Origin: Chromatiales bacterium
GTDB lineage: Bacteria; Pseudomonadota; Gammaproteobacteria; UBA6429; Thiohalophilaceae
Direction: 5' to 3'
NCBI GenBank assembly: GCA_027057985.1
Contig: JALUTJ010000148.1
Location: 1 to 5,621 of the forward strand
DNA length: 5,621 nt
How positions within the stretch are numbered: the stretch's first letter is position 1; every line of letters starts with the position of its first letter. Positions 1 to 5,621 of this stretch are shown here, piece by piece. The position numbers were made by a program, and so were the translations under genes. The notes beneath the pieces were generated by a model. It saw only the letters and a program-made list of their open reading frames with translations. It did no database searches and had not been told where the DNA came from.

Positions 1-927
1 CCAGAGTTTCTTTAGCCCCGGAAAACTGTTAACGGCCTTGTATTCAACCCGTGCATCTTCGAGCAGGCCAACAAAAAACATCTGTGCCGGGCTGAGTTGC
101 TCTGCCGAAACAGAGGTACGGCTATACATAAGATGGGCGGCCATGTGCGCCGCGGTAGCACGGTAGATTTCAAGCCCGGCAATATCGCCGAGATCATCCA
201 GCGCATCCGGCATGTGCAGAATACGATCTTCGATATAGGGACGAAAATCGGTGTAGTCGGCACCGGTCGGGCGTAAAAAGAAATCACGTCCCCACAGGGC
301 ACGCAGGTAGAAATTGATCTTGCGCTGTATTTTGACAAACAGAATGCCACGGCGCTCTTTTTCCAGCATGGCGCGACTGTCAGCCGACTCCAGGTTAAAG
401 TAGGAAGTCAGGTTATTGAAGTCACGTCGGTATGCCTTTGCGCCAAAGTTGGCCCAGCGTCTTAAACCACTCAATGTCAGCTTGGATAATAGTTCATCCA
501 TGTGATTGAGCATGGGGCGCAGACCACGAGCCGCGGTAGAGGCAAGCTGGTGTATCAGGGTCAGGTAACCACGCAGTAACTGGCCATCACCAAGATGGCG
601 CGAAGCGGAAGGCAGGCTTGCCAGTAACAATGAGATCACCTCGCCCGAAGTCATGGAGGAGACCTTCATCGCCGCAGTGATGACATCAGGAATAATATCC
701 TCGCCACATTCTTTTACTACCAGCGGCATTTCCTGCAGATAGGTCACTACCAGGTCATGACCACGACCAAGATTACTTAATGCACGTGCACCATCCATGT
801 AATCCTGCAAACCGGCAGGCGACATGATACGAGCCGCTTCATGGAAAGTACTGTCGAGGACTTCTTTAATCTCGGGAACAGCCTGCTCCAGGAAGTCGGC
901 ATAATCTTCAAGTTTAATAGATGACAT
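1..927 (-). CDS. cbbO: CbbO, RuBisCO activase adaptor subunit (N-terminal 309 residues, 3' end outside window)
   Basis: The frame is open from ATG at 927 to the window edge with no stop, giving 309 residues that begin MSSIKLEDYADFLEQAVPEI. CbbO proteins are much longer (roughly 750-800 residues), so over half is missing here, including the C-terminal VWA domain with its metal-ion-dependent adhesion site. The visible part is the helical N-terminal region shared by CbbO and NorD proteins. Recognisable pieces are YRATAAHMAAHL at residues 255-266 and LEDARVEYKA at 289-298, a motif typical of the CbbO/NorD group. In this family CbbO bridges a CbbQ hexamer to inhibited RuBisCO so that ATP hydrolysis can release tight-binding sugar phosphates. 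It starts 42 bases after the cbbQ stop. An in-frame TAA lies five codons upstream, so no earlier start is available. There is no clear Shine-Dalgarno sequence before the ATG. NorD is the nearest alternative, excluded by the cbbLSQ context. Confidence 0.93.
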   Translation of the reverse strand, partial: MSSIKLEDYADFLEQAVPEIKEVLDSTFHEAARIMSPAGLQDYMDGARALSNLGRGHDLVVTYLQEMPLVVKECGEDIIPDVITAAMKVSSMTSGEVISLLLASLPSASRHLGDGQLLRGYLTLIHQLASTAARGLRPMLNHMDELLSKLTLSGLRRWANFGAKAYRRDFNNLTSYFNLESADSRAMLEKERRGILFVKIQRKINFYLRALWGRDFFLRPTGADYTDFRPYIEDRILHMPDALDDLGDIAGLEIYRATAAHMAAHLMYSRTSVSAEQLSPAQMFFVGLLEDARVEYKAVNSFPGLKKLW

Positions 928-969
928 GGCAAGATACCATTAACGGATCAACAACACGCTGAATGTACA

Positions 970-1785
970 TTAGCCGAGGAAAGTCTGTACGGCAGCATTC
1001 AGGGTGTCGCGCATATCAGGGTCATCGGTTAATGGTGTAACCATAGTAATGCTACAGGCCGCTTCGGGGCTTACACCTTTGCTAATCAGCTGACCAGCAT
1101 AAACCAGCAGACGAGTAGAAATACCTTCATCGAGGCCGTGGCCTTTGAGGTTACGGGCACGATGCGCAATCTGAACCAGTTTTTCAGCAATCTCTTTATC
1201 AACACCGGATTCTTTATGCACGATGGCAACTTCAAGTTCCGTTTCCGGGTAGTCGAAGTCGAGTGCACCAAAGCGTTGCTTGGTCGATTGCTTCAGATCT
1301 TTCATCAGGCTCTGGTAACCCGGGTTATAGGAGATAACCAGTTGAAAATCCGGGTGCGCTTCAATAAGTTCACCTTTTTTATCCAGGGGTAAAGTACGAC
1401 GGTGATCGGTTAAGGGGTGAATCACCACGGTGGTATCCTGGCGAGCTTCTACGATCTCATCGAGGTAACAGATAGCACCAATACGGGCGGCAGTCGCCAG
1501 TGGGCCATCCTGCCACTTGGTACCATCTTTATCCAGCAGGAAACGTCCTACCAGATCGGAGGCTGTCATATCTTCATTACAGGCCACGGTAATCAGTGGG
1601 CGCTGGAGTTTCCATGCCATGTATTCAACAAAACGGGACTTACCACAACCAGTGGGTCCCTTTAACATCATTGGCATGCGTACATTGTAGGCTGCTTCGT
1701 AATATTCAACTTCATTACCAACAGCTTCGTAGTAAGGTTCGTTATTAATAATGTACTGTTGTGGATCTACACTCATATCAGACAT
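970..1785 (-). CDS. cbbQ: CbbQ, MoxR-family AAA+ ATPase of the RuBisCO activase
   Basis: This 271-residue protein has the normal length of CbbQ/NirQ/NorQ ATPases. Visible motifs: Walker A GPTGCGKS at residues 43-50, Walker B ICYLDE at 105-110, sensor 1 SYNP at 152-155, a probable arginine finger in KQRFG around R171, and a sensor 2 arginine in STRLL around R225. No signal peptide or membrane segment is seen, so it is cytoplasmic. Known members form hexamers that work with CbbO to remodel inhibited RuBisCO. The ATG at 1785 has AGGTG (1791-1795) five bases upstream; a second ATG three codons in (MSDM) is a less well-placed alternative. It lies 44 bases after the unnamed orf and 42 bases before cbbO, on the same strand as cbbLS. 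NorQ/NirQ are close paralogues by sequence, but the neighbours fix the role as RuBisCO activation. Confidence 0.96.
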   Translation of the reverse strand: MSDMSVDPQQYIINNEPYYEAVGNEVEYYEAAYNVRMPMMLKGPTGCGKSRFVEYMAWKLQRPLITVACNEDMTASDLVGRFLLDKDGTKWQDGPLATAARIGAICYLDEIVEARQDTTVVIHPLTDHRRTLPLDKKGELIEAHPDFQLVISYNPGYQSLMKDLKQSTKQRFGALDFDYPETELEVAIVHKESGVDKEIAEKLVQIAHRARNLKGHGLDEGISTRLLVYAGQLISKGVSPEAACSITMVTPLTDDPDMRDTLNAAVQTFLG

Positions 1786-1829
1786 AATGACACCTGTTAA
1801 TTCTATGTAAGTTGCAATTTTGTTAATTG

Positions 1830-2141
1830 CTATTTTTCATCGCCGGTTTCAAGTTCACCGGACCAGCCTGCGGCCCTGGCCTTTTCAATGGCCTGCTGAT
1901 GAATCTCGTAATGGCGTTTGGCTAATGGTTCAGGCAGGTTGCTGACCAGACAGCCGTATTTGTCCCATTCGGCATTGACTTTCTGTAACAGTGAATCAAT
2001 ACCGGCTAAATTCCATCCTGCGCAGGTTTCGCTTTCGGGTATCAGTTCAAACACCCAGGCATCACGGATAATTTTTCCAATCGTTGTCATGCCACCATTG
2101 ATATCTTTATCAACACCAACATATTTATCCGGTTTACTCAT
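1830..2141 (-). CDS. conserved-looking small protein of unknown function inside the RuBisCO operon
   Basis: I do not recognise this 103-residue protein. It is very probably a real gene: ATG at 2141 is preceded by AGGAA (2147-2151) at five bases, it fills the gap between cbbS and cbbQ, and it shares their strand. The protein looks soluble, with no signal peptide or membrane segment. It has four tryptophans (W29, W43, W59, W94), two cysteines (C40, C64), a glycine-containing N-terminal part (VGVDKDINGGMTTIGK, 8-23), a central WNLAGIDSLLQKVNAEW stretch (43-59) likely to be helical, a second probable helix around 73-91 (LAKRHYEIHQQAIEKARAA), and an acidic tail GELETGDEK. There are no nucleotide-binding or metal-binding motifs I can name. 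Position suggests a role in RuBisCO assembly, activation or regulation, but that is inference from context only. It is not CbbX, RbcX, a pterin dehydratase-like RuBisCO factor (acRAF) or a shell protein as far as I can judge. Confidence 0.85.
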   Translation of the reverse strand: MSKPDKYVGVDKDINGGMTTIGKIIRDAWVFELIPESETCAGWNLAGIDSLLQKVNAEWDKYGCLVSNLPEPLAKRHYEIHQQAIEKARAAGWSGELETGDEK

Positions 2142-2168
2142 AACTGTTCCTGCTTGGTAATAAAGGAA

Positions 2169-2190
2169 CCGGCCACCCGAAGGTGACCGG
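2169..2190 (-). terminator. strong cUUCGg-loop hairpin in the cbbS-orf gap (attenuator, RNA-stabilising stem or partial terminator)
   Basis: On the operon strand the RNA can form a 9-base-pair stem, CCGGUCACC against GGUGGCCGG, with one G-U wobble and a UUCG loop closed by C-G, the exceptionally stable tetraloop. It starts 23 bases after the cbbS stop and ends 27 bases before the orf start, clear of the orf ribosome binding site. The bases after it (TTCCTTTATTA) are only moderately U-rich, so full intrinsic termination is doubtful. A stem of this kind could protect the 3' end of a cbbLS message or give partial read-through. The stem is seen; the function is inferred. Confidence 0.6.
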
Positions 2191-2213
2191 GACCGGGTTA
2201 TAACAACGGTAAA

Positions 2214-2561
2214 TTAAACGGTTTTACCGCGGTAGATAACCATTGACGCACCGGCTGACTGGGCGAAGTTATCAAAGCCCAGTAGACGAACGTGGTTGTT
2301 TGGATGCGCTGCATGACAGGCTTCCACTTCTTTGAGAATTGCATCGACATCGGTTTCACCGAACATTGGCAACTTCCACATATACCAGTAGTGACCACCG
2401 GCATTTTCAGGTTCAGTATGCTCAATACCCGGGTTCCAGCCTTTGCTGACGATGTATTCAATCTGCTTTCTGATCTGCTCTGGTGTGAACTCAGGCAGGT
2501 AAGAAAACGTTTCAAATTTACGACTTGAGGGATCACTCAAGCTTGATTGATAGTCTTGCAT
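2214..2561 (-). CDS. cbbS: CbbS, RuBisCO form I small subunit
   Basis: The 115-residue product is full length for a bacterial form I small subunit. It has the family core: [20 protein letters not shown] (15-34), GWNPGIEH (41-48), [12 protein letters not shown] (58-69) and the C-terminal YRGK (110-113). Eight copies cap the CbbL octamer to make the L8S8 enzyme in the cytoplasm. Compared with my memory of the carboxysomal Halothiobacillus form, which runs from MQDYKQSL straight into KYETFSYLP, this protein has six extra residues, SDPSSR at 9-14. Such an insert is associated with the non-carboxysomal IAq type. The ATG at 2561 follows AGGAG (2569-2573) by seven bases. The gene begins 34 bases after the cbbL stop, and a strong hairpin follows it before the next gene. 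Confidence 0.98.
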   Translation of the reverse strand: MQDYQSSLSDPSSRKFETFSYLPEFTPEQIRKQIEYIVSKGWNPGIEHTEPENAGGHYWYMWKLPMFGETDVDAILKEVEACHAAHPNNHVRLLGFDNFAQSAGASMVIYRGKTV

Positions 2562-2595
2562 TTTAATGCTCCTAAATTAATTAATGCTAACAATG

Positions 2596-4014
2596 TTACT
2601 TGTGTGATACGTCAAGCTTGTCAACAGTGTCGAATTCAAACTTGATTTCTTTCCAGGTTTCCATTGCTGCTGCAAGTTCAGGACTGTGTTTGGCTGCTGC
2701 AGTAAGAATGTCTTTACCTTCTTTCTCAAGTTCACGACCTTCATTACGCGCTTCAACACAGGCTTCAACTGCAACACGGTTAGCAGCGGCACCAGCAGCA
2801 TTACCCCATGGGTGACCAAGCGTACCACCACCAAATTGCAGTACAGAGTCATCACCAAAGATATTAACCAGTGCTGGCATGTGCCATACATGGATACCAC
2901 CGGAAGCAACCGGCAGTACGCCTGGCATTGCGCCCCAGTCCTGGTCGAAGAAGATACCGCGTGAACGATCTTCTTTAACATAAGAGTCACGCATGATATC
3001 GATCCAGCCCAGAGTTGCATCACGGTCACCTTCGAGCTTACCAACAACGGTACCTGAGTGCAGGTGATCACCACCCGACAGACGCAGGATCTTGGTCAGT
3101 ACACGGAAGTGGATACCGTGGTGTGGGTTACGGTCGAGAACCGCGTGCATGGCGCGGTGAATGTGTAACAGCATACCGTTATCACGACACCATTGAGCCA
3201 GCTGAGTATTCGCTGCCCAGCCACCAGTGAGGTAATCGTGCATGATGATAGGAGCACCGATTTCCTTGGCATACTCGGCACGCTTCATCATTTCATCTGC
3301 GGTTGGTGCAGTTACATTCAGGTAGTGACCTTTCTTCTCACCAGTTTCTGCTTCAGCTTTCTGAATCGCTTCCATTACGAAGTCGAAACGGTGCTTCCAG
3401 CGCATGAATGGTTGAGAGTTAACGTTCTCATCATCCTTGGTGAAATCCAGACCACCACGTAAGCCTTCATAACAGGCGCGGCCATAGTTCTTGGCAGACA
3501 GACCCAGTTTCGGCTTGATGGTACAACCCAGCAGAGGACGACCGTACTTGTTCAGCATGTCGCGCTCAACCTGGATACCCTGGGGTGGTCCATTACAGGT
3601 CATGACATAGGCCAGTGGGAAACGGATGTCTTCAAGACGTAGTGCACGCAGGGCCTTGAAGCCAAATACGTTACCAACCAGTGAAGTCATTACGTTTACA
3701 ACTGAACCTTCTTCGAACAGGTCAATTGGATAAGCAATAAATGCATAGAAACAGGTATCATCACCCGGTACGTCTTCGATTGCATAAGCACGACCTTTAT
3801 AATAGTCCAGGTCGGTCAGCAGATCGGTCCATACCGTGGTCCAGGTACCAGTTGAGGATTCAGCCGCTACAGCCGCTGCCACTTCTTCACGAGGCACACC
3901 GTCCTGCGGGGTGACTTTAAAACAGGCCAGAATATCCGTTTCTTTCGGTGTATAATCCGGCATCCAGTAAGTTTCGCGGTATTCTTTTACACCCGCGTCG
4001 TAGGTTTTAGCCAT
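2596..4014 (-). CDS. cbbL: CbbL, RuBisCO form IA large subunit
   Basis: This is the 472-residue catalytic subunit of ribulose-1,5-bisphosphate carboxylase/oxygenase (EC 4.1.1.39), which fixes CO2 in the Calvin-Benson cycle. All the catalytic residues I can map are present (spinach numbering in brackets): E52 (E60), N115 (N123), K167 and K169 in [11 protein letters not shown] (K175, K177), carbamylated K193 with D195 and E196 in [15 protein letters not shown] (K201, D203, E204), H286 and R287 (H294, R295), H319 (H327), loop 6 lysine K326 in GTVVGK (K334), S371 (S379) and G395-G396 (G403-G404). It therefore looks active and is not a RuBisCO-like protein. The start [17 protein letters not shown] at 4014 is chosen because GGAG (4021-4024) lies six bases upstream and the sequence matches the usual form IA N-terminus; the frame extends to an ATG at 4071, but that extension is unlike the family. 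The gene is first in the operon and divergent from cbbR. Confidence 0.99.
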   Translation of the reverse strand: MAKTYDAGVKEYRETYWMPDYTPKETDILACFKVTPQDGVPREEVAAAVAAESSTGTWTTVWTDLLTDLDYYKGRAYAIEDVPGDDTCFYAFIAYPIDLFEEGSVVNVMTSLVGNVFGFKALRALRLEDIRFPLAYVMTCNGPPQGIQVERDMLNKYGRPLLGCTIKPKLGLSAKNYGRACYEGLRGGLDFTKDDENVNSQPFMRWKHRFDFVMEAIQKAEAETGEKKGHYLNVTAPTADEMMKRAEYAKEIGAPIIMHDYLTGGWAANTQLAQWCRDNGMLLHIHRAMHAVLDRNPHHGIHFRVLTKILRLSGGDHLHSGTVVGKLEGDRDATLGWIDIMRDSYVKEDRSRGIFFDQDWGAMPGVLPVASGGIHVWHMPALVNIFGDDSVLQFGGGTLGHPWGNAAGAAANRVAVEACVEARNEGRELEKEGKDILTAAAKHSPELAAAMETWKEIKFEFDTVDKLDVSHK

Positions 4015-4047
4015 TATTTTCTCCAGTGGTTTTAAATAAATGTCTAT

Positions 4048-4062
4048 CGCGGAATATCCGCG
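4048..4062. promoter_or_regulatory. GC-rich palindrome in the cbbL leader (operator or 5' mRNA stem)
   Basis: CGCGGA and TCCGCG form perfect 6-base arms around a 3-base centre. Flanking it, TGTCTA (4041-4046) and TGGACA (4065-4070) form an outer, slightly offset inverted repeat with one mismatch, making a 30-base dyad. If the cbbL promoter uses the -10 at 4070-4075, transcription would start near 4063 and this palindrome would be the first structure in the mRNA, about 33 bases before the ATG. It could be a protein-binding site, a 5' stabilising hairpin, or both. Confidence 0.5.
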
Positions 4063-4069
4063 TCTGGAC

Positions 4070-4075
4070 ATTATG
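4070..4075 (-). promoter_or_regulatory. candidate -10 box of the cbbL promoter
   Basis: On the minus strand the hexamer reads CATAAT, five of six matches to the sigma-70 -10 consensus. The hexamer 17 bases further upstream (TAGGGT) is a poor -35, which fits an activator-dependent promoter of the LysR-controlled kind. The predicted leader to the cbbL ATG would be about 49 bases. This rests on consensus matching only. Confidence 0.4.
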
Positions 4076-4102
4076 CAAAAACCACGATATAAACCCTAAT
4101 CG

Positions 4103-4116
4103 ATAATATTTATTAT
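4103..4116. promoter_or_regulatory. AT-rich inverted repeat, possible CbbR site near the cbbR start
   Basis: ATAATA and TATTAT form perfect 6-base arms around TT. LysR-type regulators often bind AT-rich interrupted dyads, and this one lies 18 bases before the chosen cbbR ATG and about 40 bases upstream of the suggested cbbL start point, a suitable place for both activation and autoregulation. AT-rich palindromes also occur by chance, and the spacing does not fit T-N11-A exactly. It also overlaps GATAAT (4102-4107), a possible -10 for cbbR. Confidence 0.35.
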
Positions 4117-4134
4117 TTGTATAGAGAAAAGTCT

Positions 4135-5112
4135 ATGGTCTATTCTGTGGCAAAAAACCTGATCCGGCATGTGACCCTGCGCCAGTTGCAGATTTTTGAA
4201 GCCGTGGTGCGGCTCGGTAACTATACCCGGGCTGCAGAAGAGCTGTTTCTGACCCAGCCCACGGTATCCATGCAGGTGAAAAAGCTTACAGAAACAATAG
4301 GTTACCCGCTGCTGGAAAAAATTGGCTCGAATTTGCATACCACCGCGGTGGGCAAAGAAGTCTATGACTCTGCCCAGTATATTCTGCGCAATATCATGTC
4401 ACTGGGAGAATCCACCGCGGCACTGGAAGGGGTGGTCAAGGGGCCGCTGCGCATTGCGGTGATTACCACGGCCAAGTACTTTATGCCGCATTTGCTTGGC
4501 GCGTTCGTGCAACAGCACCCGCTGGTCGAACCCCGGTTGAAGGTGACTAACCGCTCCCGGGTACTGGAGAGGCTCAAGGCCAATGAGGATGACCTGCTGA
4601 TTATGGGCCAGGTACCGGAAAACCTGCCGGTTGAAGCCCATCCTTTCGTTGATAATAAGCTGGTTATGGTGGCAGCGGTAGGGCATCCGCTGTCAGGTAA
4701 AAAAAATCTTCGACTCGAGGATCTGCAGCAGGAGCGTTTCCTGGTGCGAGAAGAAGGCTCGGGCACACGCAAGGCAATCGAACGCTTATACGCAGAATAT
4801 GGGCTGGAAGTTCGCCCCTATATGGAACTTGGTAGCAGTGAAGCGATTAAACAGGCGGTAATGGCCGGGCTGGGTATTTCGGTATTATCGGAACATAACC
4901 TGCGGCTTGAGCTGGCGCATAAGCATGTCGAGATTCTGGAAGTGAAAGATTTCCCGCTTTATTACCGCTGGTACGCGGTGCATCTCAGGGATAAAAAGCT
5001 TTCGTTCGCGGCAAAGAGTTTTCTCGATTTTCTGTTAAAGCAGGGCAAGGAGATGATGGAAAAACCCATCACCAGTGCAGAAGACCTGGAAAAACAGGCC
5101 GAAGAATCCTGA
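4135..5112 (+). CDS. cbbR: CbbR, LysR-type regulator of the RuBisCO operon
   Basis: The 325-residue protein has the LysR layout and length. A winged helix-turn-helix occupies about residues 14-73 (TLRQLQIFEAVVRLGNYTRAAEELFLTQPTVSMQVKKLE-like core with QPTVSMQVKKL at 41-51), followed by a linker helix to about 100 and a two-lobed effector-binding domain from about 103 (KGPLRIAVITTAKYFMPHLL) to 305. The C-terminal 15-20 residues form a charged tail (EDLEKQAEES). Known CbbR proteins sense Calvin-cycle or redox metabolites and activate the divergent cbb operon. The ATG at 4135 is chosen over a TTG at 4117: AGAG (4123-4126) lies eight bases before the ATG, the TTG has nothing like a ribosome binding site, and the six extra residues are unlike the family. 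The divergent cbbL position makes CbbR rather than another LysR protein the clear choice. It ends 7 bases from the stop of the convergent peptidase gene. Confidence 0.95.
   Translation: MVYSVAKNLIRHVTLRQLQIFEAVVRLGNYTRAAEELFLTQPTVSMQVKKLTETIGYPLLEKIGSNLHTTAVGKEVYDSAQYILRNIMSLGESTAALEGVVKGPLRIAVITTAKYFMPHLLGAFVQQHPLVEPRLKVTNRSRVLERLKANEDDLLIMGQVPENLPVEAHPFVDNKLVMVAAVGHPLSGKKNLRLEDLQQERFLVREEGSGTRKAIERLYAEYGLEVRPYMELGSSEAIKQAVMAGLGISVLSEHNLRLELAHKHVEILEVKDFPLYYRWYAVHLRDKKLSFAAKSFLDFLLKQGKEMMEKPITSAEDLEKQAEES
5090..5111 (-). terminator. possible weak intrinsic terminator for the mtfA-like gene
   Basis: On the minus strand, nine bases after the mtfA-like stop, CAGG and CCTG can pair around a CUUCGG-containing loop (with a 3-base bulge the loop is a cUUCGg cap) and are followed directly by five T residues at 5094-5090. 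The stem is short, and the element lies inside the 3' end of cbbR, as often happens between tightly convergent genes. The call is weak because of the 4-base-pair stem. Confidence 0.35.
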
Positions 5113-5119
5113 AGCTCTC

Positions 5120-5621
5120 CTACTGGCTCAATCTTGCAGAAGGATCCTGGCGGTAATAAAGGCAGAGTTGATGATAGATTTCCGGGTAATGTTTTTTAAT
5201 CAGGCCGGGGCGTTCAAAAAAGATTTCGCTGAATACTGCAAAGAACTCACCCGCTGAACTGGTGCCATAACAGTTGAAACCATGGGCATGATGACCTTTG
5301 CAGGCATGTTTGAAATGCCGGTAGCCTTCACTAAATGCTTTAACCCAGTCATCATGCACCATGTCAGGATGCAGTGGCGGGTAACCATTAGCACTGCCAT
5401 TTTGCATATCCAGCTTATGCGCAAATTCATGGATTACCAGATTTTCACCATCGATACGCCCTGCATTTTCTACATCATTCCAGGAGAGAATAACCGGGCC
5501 ATGTTGCCATGATTCCCCGAGTAACTGATCACGTTCACGATGAACCACACCGGCTTCATCAATATATTCACGTCTTGGAGCAAAGCCGGCAGGGTAAACG
5601 ATAATCGAAACCCAGCCATTA
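5120..5621 (-). CDS. mtfA: MtfA-like zinc-dependent peptidase (C-terminal 166 residues, 5' end outside window)
   Basis: The frame is open from the right edge to TAG at 5120. The visible 166 residues begin NGWVSIIVYPAGFAPRREYI and continue through GVVHRERDQLLGESWQHGPV, as in the C-terminal two thirds of E. coli MtfA (265 residues), so roughly 100 residues are missing. The zinc-protease motif HEFAH is at 5431-5417 followed by KLDMQNG, and a downstream glutamate in GEFFAVFSE (around 5248) is the likely third zinc ligand. In E. coli, MtfA is a cytoplasmic metallopeptidase that binds the glucose repressor Mlc; its role in an autotroph is unknown. The GTG at 5548 is an internal valine codon and not the start. 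The gene is convergent with cbbR, and no functional link to CO2 fixation is evident. Confidence 0.92.
   Translation of the reverse strand, partial: NGWVSIIVYPAGFAPRREYIDEAGVVHRERDQLLGESWQHGPVILSWNDVENAGRIDGENLVIHEFAHKLDMQNGSANGYPPLHPDMVHDDWVKAFSEGYRHFKHACKGHHAHGFNCYGTSSAGEFFAVFSEIFFERPGLIKKHYPEIYHQLCLYYRQDPSARLSQ

Larger units (their letters stand above)
4015..4134. promoter_or_regulatory. divergent cbbL-cbbR control region
   Basis: These 120 bases separate the cbbL and cbbR start codons and are AT-rich on the cbbR side. LysR-type CbbR proteins normally bind such shared regions, activating the cbb operon and controlling their own gene. Visible elements are a GC-rich palindrome at 4048-4062 inside a larger imperfect dyad at 4041-4070, a good minus-strand -10 candidate at 4070-4075, an AT-rich inverted repeat at 4103-4116, and two direct CGATA copies at 4085-4089 and 4101-4105 (16-base period). 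I could not place a convincing T-N11-A LysR box, so the exact CbbR site is unresolved. Confidence 0.75.

Noticed and set aside
12..350. A 112-codon minus-strand frame overlapping cbbO
   Set aside because: It is an out-of-frame shadow of cbbO on the same strand; the true frame is open from 927 to the window edge with CbbO/NorD motifs.
1814..1830. GCAATT/AATTGC inverted repeat after the unnamed orf
   Set aside because: It has only six AT-rich pairs, overlaps the orf stop and is not followed by a clear U-tract; it is likely chance in an AT-rich gap.
1..2213. Carboxysome (csoS) genes following cbbLS
   Set aside because: The genes after cbbS are the unnamed orf, cbbQ and cbbO; no shell or CsoS2 sequence is present in the window.
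2577..3462. Several open frames of 60-165 codons on both strands across cbbL
   Set aside because: They are shadows of the strongly coding cbbL frame: low-complexity translations, no ribosome binding sites and no family likeness.
4015..4071. A 19-residue N-terminal extension of CbbL from an ATG at 4071
   Set aside because: It has no family likeness, overlaps the promoter and palindrome, and the ATG at 4014 has a good ribosome binding site and the standard N-terminus.
4117..4134. TTG start for CbbR at 4117
   Set aside because: No ribosome binding site precedes it, and the ATG at 4135 gives a normal LysR N-terminus.
4362..4772. A 136-codon minus-strand frame inside cbbR
   Set aside because: It is antisense to a clear LysR coding sequence; its serine- and arginine-rich translation is typical of a shadow frame.

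Overview
The window carries a form I RuBisCO operon of the proteobacterial 'Q' type (form IAq in the usual nomenclature), its divergent LysR-type regulator, and the end of an unrelated metallopeptidase gene. The protein sequences resemble those of gammaproteobacterial chemolithoautotrophs such as sulfur oxidisers. The organism is inferred from these resemblances only; nothing here fixes a genus. Base composition looks close to balanced and even across the window, and I see no sign of recent transfer, no insertion sequence, no tRNA or rRNA and no CRISPR array.

Layout. Reading leftward from about 4014 on the minus strand: cbbL (RuBisCO large subunit, 4014-2596), cbbS (small subunit, 2561-2214), a 103-residue protein I cannot name (2141-1830), cbbQ (MoxR-type AAA+ ATPase, 1785-970) and the first 309 codons of cbbO (927 to beyond position 1). 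All five share a strand and are separated by 34, 72, 44 and 42 bases, so they look like one operon. On the plus strand cbbR (4135-5112) diverges from cbbL across a 120-base control region. On the far right, mtfA-like (beyond 5621 to 5120, minus strand) converges on cbbR with 7 bases between the stop codons.

How the genes work together. CbbL and CbbS form the hexadecameric CO2-fixing enzyme of the Calvin-Benson cycle. CbbQ and CbbO form the known activase of this RuBisCO class: an AAA+ hexamer plus a von Willebrand factor A (VWA) adaptor that removes inhibitory sugar phosphates from the active site. CbbR is expected to switch the operon on in response to metabolic state. The gene order (no csoS genes after cbbS) and a six-residue insert near the CbbS N-terminus both point to a non-carboxysomal enzyme.

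The points most worth a second look are the unnamed 103-residue protein between cbbS and cbbQ, a very stable cUUCGg-capped hairpin in the cbbS to orf gap that could set the ratio of RuBisCO to downstream transcripts, and a palindrome in the cbbL leader that could be an operator or a 5' mRNA stem. The rest is a standard arrangement.
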